From: Barrientosiimonas humi
Lineage (GTDB): Bacteria; Actinomycetota; Actinomycetes; Actinomycetales; Dermatophilaceae
DNA: 64,000 bases
Reading direction: 5' to 3'
Assembly: GCF_006716095.1 (NCBI RefSeq)
Contig: NZ_VFOK01000001.1
Coordinates: 3,255,375 to 3,319,374, forward strand
Shown: one piece after another, positions 8,253 to 16,614 of the stretch
How positions within the stretch are numbered: position 1 is the first letter of the stretch
Layout of the letters: every line of letters starts with the position of its first letter
Notes under the pieces: model-generated
What the model was told of the DNA's origin: nothing
What the model saw: the letters and a program-made list of their open reading frames with translations, nothing else
Database searches by the model: none
Translations under genes and position numbers: made by a program

Positions 8253-9161
8253 TCAGGAAGCCAGGAACCGATCCCACTGCATCTCCAGAAGGTCGGGATC
8301 CGGCTTTTCGGACCTGCGGCGAGGAAGAACACGCAGGCGCTGGCCGTGCATGTCTTGCAGTCCGTGCCGCAGCATCGGTCCGTCCACCTCACGCAAGACC
8401 TCTTCACGGATGGCCAAGGTGTAATCGGGGCGAATGCCGAGGATGCCCGTGTCGTAGGCCGCGTGGTGAATCTTGCACAGGGACAACCCATTTCGTACGG
8501 CCGCAATGCCCGCCCGATCGCTGTCGGGCACGATGTGGGCCGCGTCCAGCAGGACGGCGTGCCGCAGCTCGCAGACACTGCAGCGCTCGCCGTATGCCCG
8601 CAGCACCATCCCACGGAAGATTGGCTGATGCAGGCGATGCTTCGCCTCCCGGGCCACGTAGCGACGCAGCACTTCCTCCTGGAGGGTGTCACCGGCCTGG
8701 GGCAAGACGCCCTCGATCGGCGACAGGACGAACTCGTGCAGTGCTCGGTCCTCGGCGACGATGAAGACAGGGAAGACCGCTTGATAGGTGCCCACCCCGA
8801 CGCCGTAGAACCAGATCAGCGGTAGCTGCTGCTCATAAGCCCGCCGGAGTCCGCGGTTCTCCGGATGGTCGGGGTCGGTGCCGCGCCACTTGTAGCTGAT
8901 CAGACCGTCGGGCCGCAGCGCGTCTTCGTAGGGTCGTTCGGCGCCGTCCGGCCGGAATGTCGTGCGGATGGACAGCGCCGCTTGCAATTGGGCTGGCTTG
9001 CGGATGCCGCGCTGGCGATCCATGAGCGGGAAACGTTCGCCGCGGAATCGGAACTCGCCGATCTCATCCGTGGACAGGTAGTGCCGCTGGTCATCGGTGC
9101 GGACGGCCAGCCATGCCATCGCCTCACGACGCAGCGCCGCATCGTCATCCTCCGTCCACAC
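8253..9161 (-). CDS. HNH endonuclease (COG3440-like predicted restriction enzyme)
   Basis: A 302-residue protein with a C-terminal HNH nuclease (about 195-255): CSVCELR zinc-knuckle start, DAAHIVP with the catalytic His, and NGLSLCKIHHAAYD ending the beta-beta-alpha metal fold. The N-terminal half (about 20-170: GIRKPAQLQAALSIRTTF, DGLISYKWRGTD, LIWFYGVGVGTYQAVFPVFI) resembles the N-terminal part of predicted restriction endonucleases. It may bind modified or foreign DNA, but this is inference. No methyltransferase is next to it, as expected for a modification-dependent (type IV-like) enzyme. GTG start without an obvious ribosome site. The codon bias is visibly weaker than in its neighbours, hinting at transfer. 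Confidence 0.82.
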   Translation of the reverse strand: MWTEDDDAALRREAMAWLAVRTDDQRHYLSTDEIGEFRFRGERFPLMDRQRGIRKPAQLQAALSIRTTFRPDGAERPYEDALRPDGLISYKWRGTDPDHPENRGLRRAYEQQLPLIWFYGVGVGTYQAVFPVFIVAEDRALHEFVLSPIEGVLPQAGDTLQEEVLRRYVAREAKHRLHQPIFRGMVLRAYGERCSVCELRHAVLLDAAHIVPDSDRAGIAAVRNGLSLCKIHHAAYDTGILGIRPDYTLAIREEVLREVDGPMLRHGLQDMHGQRLRVLPRRRSEKPDPDLLEMQWDRFLAS

Positions 9162-9217
9162 GCGAGCAGCTTGTCAGGAACCGCCGGCGGCGTGGGCCGA
9201 TTCGCCTGCGGAGGCGG

Positions 9218-9829
9218 CTACTTCTTCAACAACCTCTCCATCGTGCGGATCTCGGCGTTCTGGCTCTTGATGATGCCGTTGGCCATCGTGCGCACGTCGG
9301 GGTTGTTCGTGGTCTTGTTGACGTCCTGCGCCATCTGCACCGCACCCCGGTGGTGCTTGATCATCATCGTCAGCCACTGCCGGTCGAACTCCGGCCCCTC
9401 GGCCTTCTTCAGCCCATCCATCTCGGCCGGCGACATCATGCCGCTCATGTCGTGACCGCCCGGCATCGAGGTGGGCGCACCCCACGACTTCAGCCACCCG
9501 GTCATCGTCGTGATCTCCGGGCCCTGCGCCTTGCGGATGTCGGTCGCGAGCTTCTTCACCTGGGCCGACGACGACGGCTTCCTCAGCGCGATGTCGGCCA
9601 TCTCGATCGCCTGCTGGTGGTGCGGGATCATCATCTGCGCGAACATCACGTCGCCCTGCCGCCCGGAGTCCGCCGGTGCCGAGCTGGAGCTGTCCATCGT
9701 GCTCATGTCGTGCCCGCTGCTCTGGCTCCCACCGGCTCCGGTCGAGCTGTCCCCGCTGCCGCACCCGGCGAGCAGAAGGCTGCCGGTGAGGAGGGCGGTG
9801 GTGGCGACCAAGGACGTACGTCGTGGCAC
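9218..9829 (-). CDS. DUF305 family lipoprotein, His/Met-rich
   Basis: A 203-residue exported lipoprotein: signal peptide with RR and lipobox LLAGC at about residue 25, then a Ser/Gly linker containing HDMSTMDSS. The DUF305 domain follows, with its paired four-helix motifs MMIPHHQQAIEMA and MMIKHHRGAVQMA. The His-His and Met residues suggest metal (often copper) handling; the function of the family is not settled. The GTG at 9829 is 7 bases after GGAG. It lies 97 bases downstream of the histidine kinase gene on the same strand, so it may be a target of that system. Confidence 0.88.
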   Translation of the reverse strand: MPRRTSLVATTALLTGSLLLAGCGSGDSSTGAGGSQSSGHDMSTMDSSSSAPADSGRQGDVMFAQMMIPHHQQAIEMADIALRKPSSSAQVKKLATDIRKAQGPEITTMTGWLKSWGAPTSMPGGHDMSGMMSPAEMDGLKKAEGPEFDRQWLTMMIKHHRGAVQMAQDVNKTTNNPDVRTMANGIIKSQNAEIRTMERLLKK

Positions 9830-9926
9830 GGGGTGCTCCGATCTGGTTGCAGCTGGGCGGTTCTCACCCCAGCCTGCGGCCGGGCCCACCCTCGGCGGAT
9901 GGGCGTTCGATGGAGATTCGATGGAG

Positions 9927-11021
9927 TCAGGCGCGCGGCAGGCGCACCGTGAACGTCGCACCCGTCCCCGGCCCGTCGCTGGCCACCGTGATCGTCCCGC
10001 CGTGCGCGTGCACCATCGCGCGGCAGATCGCCAGACCCAGCCCTGAGCCGCCGTGGTCGCGGTCACGCGCGGTGTCGGCGCGGAAGAACCGGTCGAAGAC
10101 GTACGCCAGGTGCTCGCCCGCGATCCCCTCACCGGTGTCGCTGACGACCACTTCGACGGCGTCCCGCGCCTCGGCCCGCACCGTGATGCTGCCCGCGCTC
10201 GTGTGCCGCACCGCGTTGTCGAGCAGGTTGGTCATGACCTGCTGGAGCCGCAGGCGGTCGCCGGTGACCACCAGTCCGGGCGCCACGTCCGAGCGCAGCG
10301 ACACCGCAGACCCCGCCAGGCGCGTGCGCACCGGTTCGACCGAAGCGGCGAGAAGCGCTGTGACATCTATGGATTCGCGGTCCAGCACCAGCGCCGATTC
10401 GTCGGCCTGCGACACGGCGCGCAGGTCGTGGGTCAGGCGGGTCAGCCTCTCGACCTGCTCGCGCAGCACGCCGGCCGTCGACGCGTCCGGTTCCACCCCG
10501 TCCTCGAGCCCGTCGAGATAGGCCGTCATCGTCGCCAGCGGTGTGCGCAGCTCGTGCGCGAGGTCGGAGAGCAGCCGGCGACGCACCTGCTCGGTCTGCT
10601 CCAGGTCGTCCGCCATCCGGTTGAAAGCCGTTGTCACCGTGGCGATCTCGGCCGGCGTGCTCGGCTCGTCCAGCCGCACGTCGCGTCGCCCGTCAGCGAT
10701 CTCACCCGCCGCGGTCGCCATCGAGGTCAGCGGCCGCGCGAGCCGGCGACCCAGCACCCACGCCACCACCGCGGCGGCCAGCACGGCCGCCCCGCCGGCC
10801 GTGGCGAGCGTGATCAGCCCGGCCGACCGGAAGGCCTCCTCGACGTGCGCGAGGGTGCTGGACGACGGGTCCGCGCCCGCTCGCACCATGTGCTCGTGGA
10901 ACAGGGGCGGCCCCACCAGGGCTGCCGTCACGGCGGCCACGACCGCCGCGACCACGAGCACCGCCAGCTGTGCGAACAGCAGCCCCGTCGACAGCCTGGG
11001 CCGGCCACGCTCACGGCTCAC
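9927..11021 (-). CDS. Two-component sensor histidine kinase
   Basis: A 364-residue membrane kinase. Two TM helices (about 12-38 and 68-90) flank a short extracellular loop. A HAMP linker (RRLARPLTSMATAAGEIADG) follows, then the HisKA dimerisation helix with the phosphorylated His in DLAHELRTPLA, and HATPase motifs N box NLLDNAVRHT, G1 DTGEGI and G2 GSGLGLAI. The stop overlaps nothing downstream, but its start overlaps the response-regulator stop by 4 bases, so the pair is translationally coupled. The short sensor loop gives no clue to the signal. The DUF305 neighbour suggests metal or envelope stress. Confidence 0.93.
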   Translation of the reverse strand: MSRERGRPRLSTGLLFAQLAVLVVAAVVAAVTAALVGPPLFHEHMVRAGADPSSSTLAHVEEAFRSAGLITLATAGGAAVLAAAVVAWVLGRRLARPLTSMATAAGEIADGRRDVRLDEPSTPAEIATVTTAFNRMADDLEQTEQVRRRLLSDLAHELRTPLATMTAYLDGLEDGVEPDASTAGVLREQVERLTRLTHDLRAVSQADESALVLDRESIDVTALLAASVEPVRTRLAGSAVSLRSDVAPGLVVTGDRLRLQQVMTNLLDNAVRHTSAGSITVRAEARDAVEVVVSDTGEGIAGEHLAYVFDRFFRADTARDRDHGGSGLGLAICRAMVHAHGGTITVASDGPGTGATFTVRLPRA

Positions 11022-11713
11022 GCGCCCTCACCCGCCCGATAGCCGACCCCGCGCACCGTCACGACGTACGCCGGCCTCGCCGGGTCGTCGCCCAGCTTGC
11101 GGCGCAGGTGCTTCACGTGGGTGTCGACCAGGTGCTCGTCGCCGACCCAGTCGGCTCCCCACACCTCGGCGATCAGCTCGCGCCGAGCGAACGCCCGCCG
11201 CGGCTGCGCGAGAAGCGTTGCCAGCAGGTCGAACTCGAGCTTCGTGAGGTGCACCGGCGCTCCCGCGACCACGACCGTGCGCGCCTGCGGGTCGAGCTCC
11301 AGCGCCCCCAGCCGCAGCACGGCGACCGGCGGGGTCGACGCGCGCGGCCGCCGCAGCAGCACCCCCACGCGGGCCACCAGCTCGCGCGGCCGGAACGGTT
11401 TGGTGACGTAATCGTCGGCACCGACCGACAGCCCGATCAGCGTGTCGGTCTCGTCGTCCCGTGCGGTCACCATGAGCACCAGCGGGTCGGAGAACTCACG
11501 CACCCGCCGGCACACCTCGATCCCGTCGAGCCCCGGCAGCCCGAGGTCGAGCACCAGCACGTCGGGCACCCACTCGCGCGAGACCTCCACCGCGGTCGCG
11601 CCGTCGTGACACATGCGTACGTCGTGGCCGGCCCGGTCGAGATAGTTGCGGATCATCCCGGCGAGCGCCCGCTCGTCCTCCACCACGAGCACCCGCGCGG
11701 CCGTCGACGACAT
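11018..11713 (-). CDS. OmpR/PhoB-family response regulator
   Basis: A 231-residue regulator: receiver domain 7-120 with acidic pair EDE, phospho-acceptor Asp in VLVLDLGLPGLDG, Thr in MVTARD and Lys in VTKPF, then a winged-helix DNA-binding domain (about 135-230; LTKLEFDLLATLL, DTHVKHLRRKLG). ATG at 11713 is preferred over the GTG immediately before it. It is the first gene of the operon with the kinase. Confidence 0.93.
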   Translation of the reverse strand: MSSTAARVLVVEDERALAGMIRNYLDRAGHDVRMCHDGATAVEVSREWVPDVLVLDLGLPGLDGIEVCRRVREFSDPLVLMVTARDDETDTLIGLSVGADDYVTKPFRPRELVARVGVLLRRPRASTPPVAVLRLGALELDPQARTVVVAGAPVHLTKLEFDLLATLLAQPRRAFARRELIAEVWGADWVGDEHLVDTHVKHLRRKLGDDPARPAYVVTVRGVGYRAGEGA

Positions 11714-11761
11714 CACCGCCTCACCCTCGCACGCAGACCTGCAGGCAGCGGCGTCGAAGCC

Positions 11762-12613
11762 TCATGGCCGGGTCGCGCCGGTGAGGACTCCCCACCGGCG
11801 CAGCGCCGCGTCGCTGCCGAGCTCCCAGCGCAGCGACGGGTCGGTGGCGTAGAGCCGAAGGAAGTGGAACGCCGCCACCGGGTCGCACAGGAGGTCGTCG
11901 GACTCGATGTCGGCGTCGCCGTGCCCGGTTCCGCGGTCGGGGGTTCCGGCCGCACCGGGCGGTCGCACGGTGAGCGTGAGCCGGTTCGAGGCTTCCGGCC
12001 GCGGTCCGAACGGGAGGTGGTTGGCGTTGTGCATCGGCACCCACGTGTGCCAGGCGTGCACGTCGCCGATGCGGTCCCACGCCCACGTCTCCACCGGGTT
12101 GCGGTCGTGCAGCTCGACGCCCGACGGGGTCAGCACCAGCCCGCGCGGGCCGCGCCGTCTCATCTGCAGCTCGTCGGCCATGGCGATCGCCGCGAGCACG
12201 GCCAACCCGATGACGAAGACGCTCGGGAGCAGCTCCCGGTTCAGCAGCCCGCGCACGCCGGCGACGAGCGCAAGGACGATGCACAACGAGCCGATCGCGA
12301 CGAACCGCAGCGACTTGCCCTGCATCGGCAGCAGCACGCCCAGCCCCTGGCCCGAAGGGACCGTCCGCGGCTCACGAGCCACCCGCCGCGGCGCCGGGAC
12401 CATCCACACCAGCGCTGCGGCGATCACGAGCGGGACGGCCGCGCCGACGGGCCCCCCTTCGACGAACGCCATCCAGGCCAACCAGCCGAACAGCGCGGCC
12501 AGGGCCGCCCAGACCACAGGCATCACGCGGCGCCGCGGCCGCTCCAGGTGCCACCCGATCGAGGACCTGCGCTCCACCTTCGGCTCGGCGTCGCGCACCG
12601 GGTCCCAGCTCAC
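11762..12613 (-). CDS. Hypothetical membrane protein with two helical hairpins
   Basis: A 283-residue protein I cannot assign to a family. It has two pairs of TM helices (about 32-70, VMPVVWAALAALFGWLAWMA; about 102-145, LRFVAIGSLCIVLALVAGV), then a soluble C-terminal half with GLVLTPSGVELHDR and ETWAWDRIGDVHAW, a pattern seen in bacterial PH-like membrane proteins. GTG start at 12613. It stands alone upstream of the response regulator on the same strand, 48 bases away, and could be co-transcribed. Confidence 0.7.
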   Translation of the reverse strand: MSWDPVRDAEPKVERRSSIGWHLERPRRRVMPVVWAALAALFGWLAWMAFVEGGPVGAAVPLVIAAALVWMVPAPRRVAREPRTVPSGQGLGVLLPMQGKSLRFVAIGSLCIVLALVAGVRGLLNRELLPSVFVIGLAVLAAIAMADELQMRRRGPRGLVLTPSGVELHDRNPVETWAWDRIGDVHAWHTWVPMHNANHLPFGPRPEASNRLTLTVRPPGAAGTPDRGTGHGDADIESDDLLCDPVAAFHFLRLYATDPSLRWELGSDAALRRWGVLTGATRP

Positions 12614-12689
12614 GGGCGGAGAGCGTACGCAGACGGGGGCTCAGCGGCCTCGCGCGGGCGCGACCGCCCGCGTGCACGGGCCCGCGATA

Positions 12690-12990
12690 TAGCCGTCACA
12701 GCGAATCCTCAGTAACACCAGTGCTTGTGAGCCGCGTCACATTCGGGGGTTCGGGTGTAACGAATGTTGGTCACGAAACGGTTAACGCGTGACCACTCGT
12801 GGTCTGGCTCGGCCCGGAGACATGAACAGGACCGAGCAGCTGGCGTGCCCACTCGCCGATTCCTCCCGTGGGCGCGGCGCCGGAACTTCCGGACCCAGCA
12901 GAGGCGCGGACGTACGCACGTCAGGCCGACCGATCACCATCGGGGCCGGGCGGCTTCGTGCTGCGAGGCGGCAACACGAAGGGAAGAACT
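12690..12990 (+). promoter_or_regulatory. Long structured leader of the rpf gene, candidate ydaO (c-di-AMP) riboswitch
   Basis: About 380 bases without a gene precede rpf (12614-12991). The first part carries promoter-like AT-richer sequence (GTAACGAATG, GTCACGAAACGG at about 12754-12782). The later part (about 12810-12985) has several helices: GTGCCCAC (about 12845) pairing with GTGGGCGC (about 12868), CCGGAA/TTCCGG just after, and GC-rich stems up to the ribosome site GGGAAG. Actinobacterial rpf genes are often controlled by ydaO-type riboswitches in this position. The primary sequence around GATTCCTCCCGTGGGCGCGG resembles that class, but I could not fold or model-match it. Confidence 0.5.
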
Positions 12991-12991
12991 T

Positions 12992-13780
12992 TTGCTGAAC
13001 AACCGCAAGGCCCGAGTGACCACGCTCGCCGCCACCGGCGCCGCGACCATCGCGGCCGTGACCGTGGGTGGCGCTGCCCCCGCGAACGCTGACACCGGCG
13101 TCTGGGACCGCGTCGCGCAGTGCGAGTCCGGCGGCAACTGGAGCATCAACACCGGCAACGGCTACTACGGCGGCCTGCAGTTCTCGCTGTCCACCTGGCG
13201 CGCCTTCGGCGGGTCGGGCATGCCCAACCAGGCCAGCAAGGCTGAGCAGATCCGCGTCGCGCAGCGCACCCTGGCCGCGCAGGGCCCGGGCGCCTGGCCC
13301 GTGTGCTCCAAGCGCGCCGGCCTGACCGCGAGCAACGGCGGCTCGTCGTCCTCCTCCTCGGTCGACACCCAGGAGCAGGAGCGCGAGACCGAGGCCCCGC
13401 AGCGTCGCACCGAGACCCGCGAGCGCAACAACGACCGCCCGGAGCGCACCGAGACGCGTGAGCGTTCCTCGCGTTCCAGCGAGCGCGCCGAGGTCAAGCA
13501 GGACGCCCCGGCCAAGAAGTCGACCCACAAGTCGAGCAAGTCCGAGAAGAAGAGCTTCTCCAAGAGCGAGAAGAAGTCGACCAAGCACACCCACAAGAAG
13601 TCGGTCCCCTCGGTGAAGGCCTCCAACGAGACCATCACCGTCAAGGCCGGCGACACGCTGGGCAAGCTGGCCGAGAAGCACGGCATCGACAGCTGGCGCA
13701 CCCTCTGGGCCGCCAACTCGAAGACGGTCTCGAACCCGAACCTGATCTTCGTCGGCCAGGTCCTGAACCTGCCTGCCTGA
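12992..13780 (+). CDS. Resuscitation-promoting factor-like transglycosylase with LysM domain
   Basis: A secreted muralytic protein of 262 residues. It has a signal peptide (about 1-33, ending ANA), then the compact Rpf lysozyme-like fold ([20 protein letters not shown], with catalytic Glu in QCESGG), a long Ser/Glu/Arg/Lys-rich linker (about 112-208) and a C-terminal LysM peptidoglycan-binding domain ([17 protein letters not shown] to QVLNLPA). The family cleaves peptidoglycan and wakes dormant cells. Start TTG 12992 is chosen from the GGGAAG site 5 bases upstream. It probably responds to c-di-AMP through its leader. Confidence 0.92.
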   Translation: MLNNRKARVTTLAATGAATIAAVTVGGAAPANADTGVWDRVAQCESGGNWSINTGNGYYGGLQFSLSTWRAFGGSGMPNQASKAEQIRVAQRTLAAQGPGAWPVCSKRAGLTASNGGSSSSSSVDTQEQERETEAPQRRTETRERNNDRPERTETRERSSRSSERAEVKQDAPAKKSTHKSSKSEKKSFSKSEKKSTKHTHKKSVPSVKASNETITVKAGDTLGKLAEKHGIDSWRTLWAANSKTVSNPNLIFVGQVLNLPA

Positions 13781-13794
13781 TCCAGGCATCACGT

Positions 13795-13828
13795 CGAGGC
13801 CCCGGGAGCGATCGCTCCCGGGGCCTCG
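13795..13828. terminator. Perfect palindromic terminator after rpf
   Basis: Self-complementary 34-base sequence centred on GCGATCGC, with outer arms CGAGGCCCC/GGGGCCTCG. A very stable hairpin. Confidence 0.88.
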
Positions 13829-13890
13829 TCATGTCCAGGCGCGCCCGACGTACGCCGTCGGCCGGCAGCCCTGCGCCGTAGGCTGACCGC

Positions 13891-14784
13891 ATGGCTGAGC
13901 TGTTCGTCGACGTCGGCGGCACCCGCGTGTTCGTCGACGACCGCGGGTCACGGTCCACGGCCGTGCTCTACGTGCACGGCGGCCCGGGGCAGGGCAGCTA
14001 TGACCTCACCGCCTCGGTCGGCGACCTGCTGAGCCGGCACGTGCGGCTCGTCGCGGTCGACCAGCGGGGCGCGCTGCGCTCCGACCCGCTGCCCGCCGAG
14101 CCGCCGCTCACCCGCGACCTGCTGATCGCCGACTTCGAGGCGGTGCGCCGCGAGCTCGGGATCGAGCGGTGGGTGCTGCTCGGCCACTCGGCGGGCGCGC
14201 CCGTCGCGCTGGAGTACGCCGTCGCCCACCCCGACGCGGTCAGCGCGGTGATCTTCTCCTGCCCGACCTTCGACGCCGACCTCACCGACCGGCACCGGCT
14301 GCCGGTCGCGGCCAAGCGGCTGCGCGAGCTCGGTGACGAGGAGGGCGCGGTGCTGTGCGAGGAGATCGCCGCCCGGCCCGACCACCTGAGCCCCGCCGAC
14401 GGCGCTCGCGAGGCGACGCAGCGGCTCGGCGAGCACTATCTCGAGCTGTTCTTCCATGACGCCGACGGGCAGGAGCGCTACCTGCGGCTGATGCGTGACT
14501 CCGAGCTGACCGACGAGCAGCGCGAGCGCGGCATGTCGCACCTGCCGCTCATCGAGCCGATGTACCGCTCCACCCTCGGTCTGCTCCCGCGGCTGCGGCA
14601 GCCGCACCTGCTCGTGCACGGCATCGACGACCTGGTGGCCGCGCCCGCGATGATCAGCGCCTACCGCCAGACGGCCCAGGGCGCCCAGGTCGTGACGCTC
14701 GCCGCGTCCGGCCACTTCCCGCACGTCGAGGAGCCCGAGGCCTTCGCGGCCGTCGTCCTCGAGCTGGTCGCCGGACTGGACTGA
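13891..14784 (+). CDS. Alpha/beta-hydrolase, proline iminopeptidase-like
   Basis: A 297-residue cytoplasmic hydrolase. HGGPGQGS (oxyanion region), DQRG and the nucleophile elbow GHSAG fit the S33 peptidase/hydrolase group; the catalytic Asp is likely in HGIDDLV and the His in SGHFPHVEEP. The substrate is unknown. It ends 7 bases before the TRIC channel gene, so the two probably form an operon. Confidence 0.85.
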   Translation: MAELFVDVGGTRVFVDDRGSRSTAVLYVHGGPGQGSYDLTASVGDLLSRHVRLVAVDQRGALRSDPLPAEPPLTRDLLIADFEAVRRELGIERWVLLGHSAGAPVALEYAVAHPDAVSAVIFSCPTFDADLTDRHRLPVAAKRLRELGDEEGAVLCEEIAARPDHLSPADGAREATQRLGEHYLELFFHDADGQERYLRLMRDSELTDEQRERGMSHLPLIEPMYRSTLGLLPRLRQPHLLVHGIDDLVAAPAMISAYRQTAQGAQVVTLAASGHFPHVEEPEAFAAVVLELVAGLD

Positions 14785-14791
14785 TCCCGCC

Positions 14792-15496
14792 ATGCCCGCT
14801 GCCGACTCGTCGGTGCTCGACGCGCTGCGCTGGGTCGACCTCGCCGGCGTGCTCGGCAACGCCATGCTCGGCGGGGTCGTGGCCCGGGCCGCCCGGCTCG
14901 ACCCGGTCGGCTTCGCGGTGCTCGCGATCATCTCCGGCCTGGGCGGCGGACTCATCCGCGACACCCTGCTGCAGGCCGGCCCGCCCGCCGCACTGCTCGA
15001 CAACGCCTACATCCTCACCGCGCTCGCCGGCGCGGCGATCGCCTTCCTGGTGCAGGTCGAGGGCGGGCGCACCTGGGACCGGGCCTGGCCGTGGATCGAC
15101 GCGGTCTCGCTCGGCGCCTGGGCCGGCGCCGGCGCCCTCAAGACGCTCGACACCGGCCTCGGCTGGCTGCCCGCCGTGCTGCTCGGGGTCGTCACCGCCG
15201 TCGGCGGCGGGATGGTGCGCGACATCGTGCTGCGCCAGGTGCCGGCGGTGCTGGGCAGCAGCCCGCTCTACGCCACCTGCGCCCTCGCCGCCAGCAGCAC
15301 CCTGGTGGTGTGCGCCCAGCTGGGCCACCCCACCCTCGGCCTGGTCCTCGCGGTCGTCGTCGGCGCGGGCCTCACGCTGCTGGCCCGCAAGCGCCGCTGG
15401 ATGCTGCCGCTGTCGGCCAACTGGGGAGCGCTGCGCCGCGAGGGCGAGCGGCGCGCCCGCGCGGTCCGCCGGGTGCGGAGGCGTCGGGACGGCTGA
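14792..15496 (+). CDS. TRIC-type trimeric intracellular cation channel homologue (UPF0126)
   Basis: A 234-residue membrane protein made of two homologous three-helix bundles plus a seventh helix. Each bundle carries the family signature GGGxxRD (GGGLIRDTLL and GGGMVRDIVL). Prokaryotic TRIC proteins conduct monovalent cations. A basic C-terminal tail (RRARAVRRVRRRR) follows. Its stop codon is part of the terminator stem at 15494. Confidence 0.88.
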   Translation: MPAADSSVLDALRWVDLAGVLGNAMLGGVVARAARLDPVGFAVLAIISGLGGGLIRDTLLQAGPPAALLDNAYILTALAGAAIAFLVQVEGGRTWDRAWPWIDAVSLGAWAGAGALKTLDTGLGWLPAVLLGVVTAVGGGMVRDIVLRQVPAVLGSSPLYATCALAASSTLVVCAQLGHPTLGLVLAVVVGAGLTLLARKRRWMLPLSANWGALRREGERRARAVRRVRRRRDG

Positions 15497-15522
15497 GACA
15501 CCGATCAGACTTGGGTGTCTCA
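15494..15522. terminator. Bidirectional terminator containing both stop codons
   Basis: Arms TGAGACACC (15494-15502) and GGTGTCTCA (15514-15522), loop 11 bases. The left arm starts with the TGA of the TRIC gene. The right arm, read on the minus strand, starts with the TGA of the QueA-like gene. Confidence 0.75.
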
Positions 15523-16614
15523 CGGGGGTGGGAGGACGAGCGACGGCAGGAGCAGCGCGGAGTCGCCGAACTCGTGCCAGAGGTAGCCGCCGGAGGTGGC
15601 GGCGGCGTACGCCCGTTCGGTCAGCTCCGCCCCGGCGACCGCCTCGACCAGCAGCAGGTGCGACGCCTCGGGGTCGTGCCAGCCGGTGACCAGCCCGGTG
15701 ACGACGCGCGGCGGGTCGGACGGCGTGACGAGCCGCTCGGTCCAGCCCCGCGTCGCCTCGACCCGGCCGCCCGGCGTGACCGCCGACTCCAGCGCGCGGG
15801 TGACGGTGGTGCCGACCGCGACCACTCGGCCCCCGCCGGCGCGCGTGGCGTTGACCATCCGCGCCGTGACCTCCGGGACCTCGAAGCGCTCGGGCTGCGG
15901 CCCCTCCCCGGCCTCCTGCGACGAGACGCCCGTGTGCAGCGTGACGGTGGCCGTCGCGACCCCGCGACCGACCAGGTCCGCGAGCACCCCGCCGGTGAAC
16001 GGCCTTCCCGCAGAAGGCATCTCGGCGCTGCCCGGGACGGTGCTGAAGACGTTCTGGTACGTCGACAGCGGGTATCGGCGATCGAGGTAGCCGTAGGCGA
16101 TGGGCCGGCCCGAGCGCTCGGCCCGCGAGGCGAGGTCGCCGTCGACCTCGGCCCGCCACAACCGGTTGCCCGACCCGGTGGGGGACGAGCCGTCCTGCGG
16201 GTAGCCGGAGACCAGGGTGAGCGTGACGTCCGCGATGCGCAGCCGCTCGCCGGCCTCGGCGTCGAGCACTGGCCGCTCTGCGTCGGGGGCGCTGCGCAGC
16301 TCCACCACCCAGGCGCCGTCGTCGAGCGGGGTCGCCAGGTGCACCACCACCGCACCGCGTCGGTCGCTGACGGCGTCGAGCTGCCCGGCGACCGTCGCCG
16401 AGTTGTTGACGACCACGAGGTCGCCCGGCTGCAGGTGGTCGGCGATCCGGGTGAACCGGGTGTGGGTGACGCCGTCGCCGGAGGCGACCAGCAGGCGTAC
16501 CTCGTCACGGCGGAGGCCGCGTTGCTCGGGCGGGCCGGTCGCCGCGAGGCCGGCACCGGGCGCGTGACCGGCGGCTGGCAGCGGGGTCGCGGCGTGCGCG
16601 GCGGGGGTGGTCAT
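15520..16614 (-). CDS. queA: QueA-like S-adenosylmethionine:tRNA ribosyltransferase-isomerase
   Basis: A 364-residue homologue of QueA, which adds the epoxycyclopentane ring to 7-aminomethyl-deazaguanine in tRNA. Family blocks are visible: DLVVVNNSATVAGQL, YGYLDRRYPLSTYQNVFSTV, PGSAEMPSAGRPF, VTLHTGVSS and HLLLVEAVAG. No other queuosine-pathway gene is in the window. Actinobacterial QueA-like proteins of this type often occur without a visible pathway, so a different substrate is possible. The ATG overlaps the stop of the upstream SDR by 4 bases (ATGA), giving tight coupling. Confidence 0.82.
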   Translation of the reverse strand: MTTPAAHAATPLPAAGHAPGAGLAATGPPEQRGLRRDEVRLLVASGDGVTHTRFTRIADHLQPGDLVVVNNSATVAGQLDAVSDRRGAVVVHLATPLDDGAWVVELRSAPDAERPVLDAEAGERLRIADVTLTLVSGYPQDGSSPTGSGNRLWRAEVDGDLASRAERSGRPIAYGYLDRRYPLSTYQNVFSTVPGSAEMPSAGRPFTGGVLADLVGRGVATATVTLHTGVSSQEAGEGPQPERFEVPEVTARMVNATRAGGGRVVAVGTTVTRALESAVTPGGRVEATRGWTERLVTPSDPPRVVTGLVTGWHDPEASHLLLVEAVAGAELTERAYAAATSGGYLWHEFGDSALLLPSLVLPPP

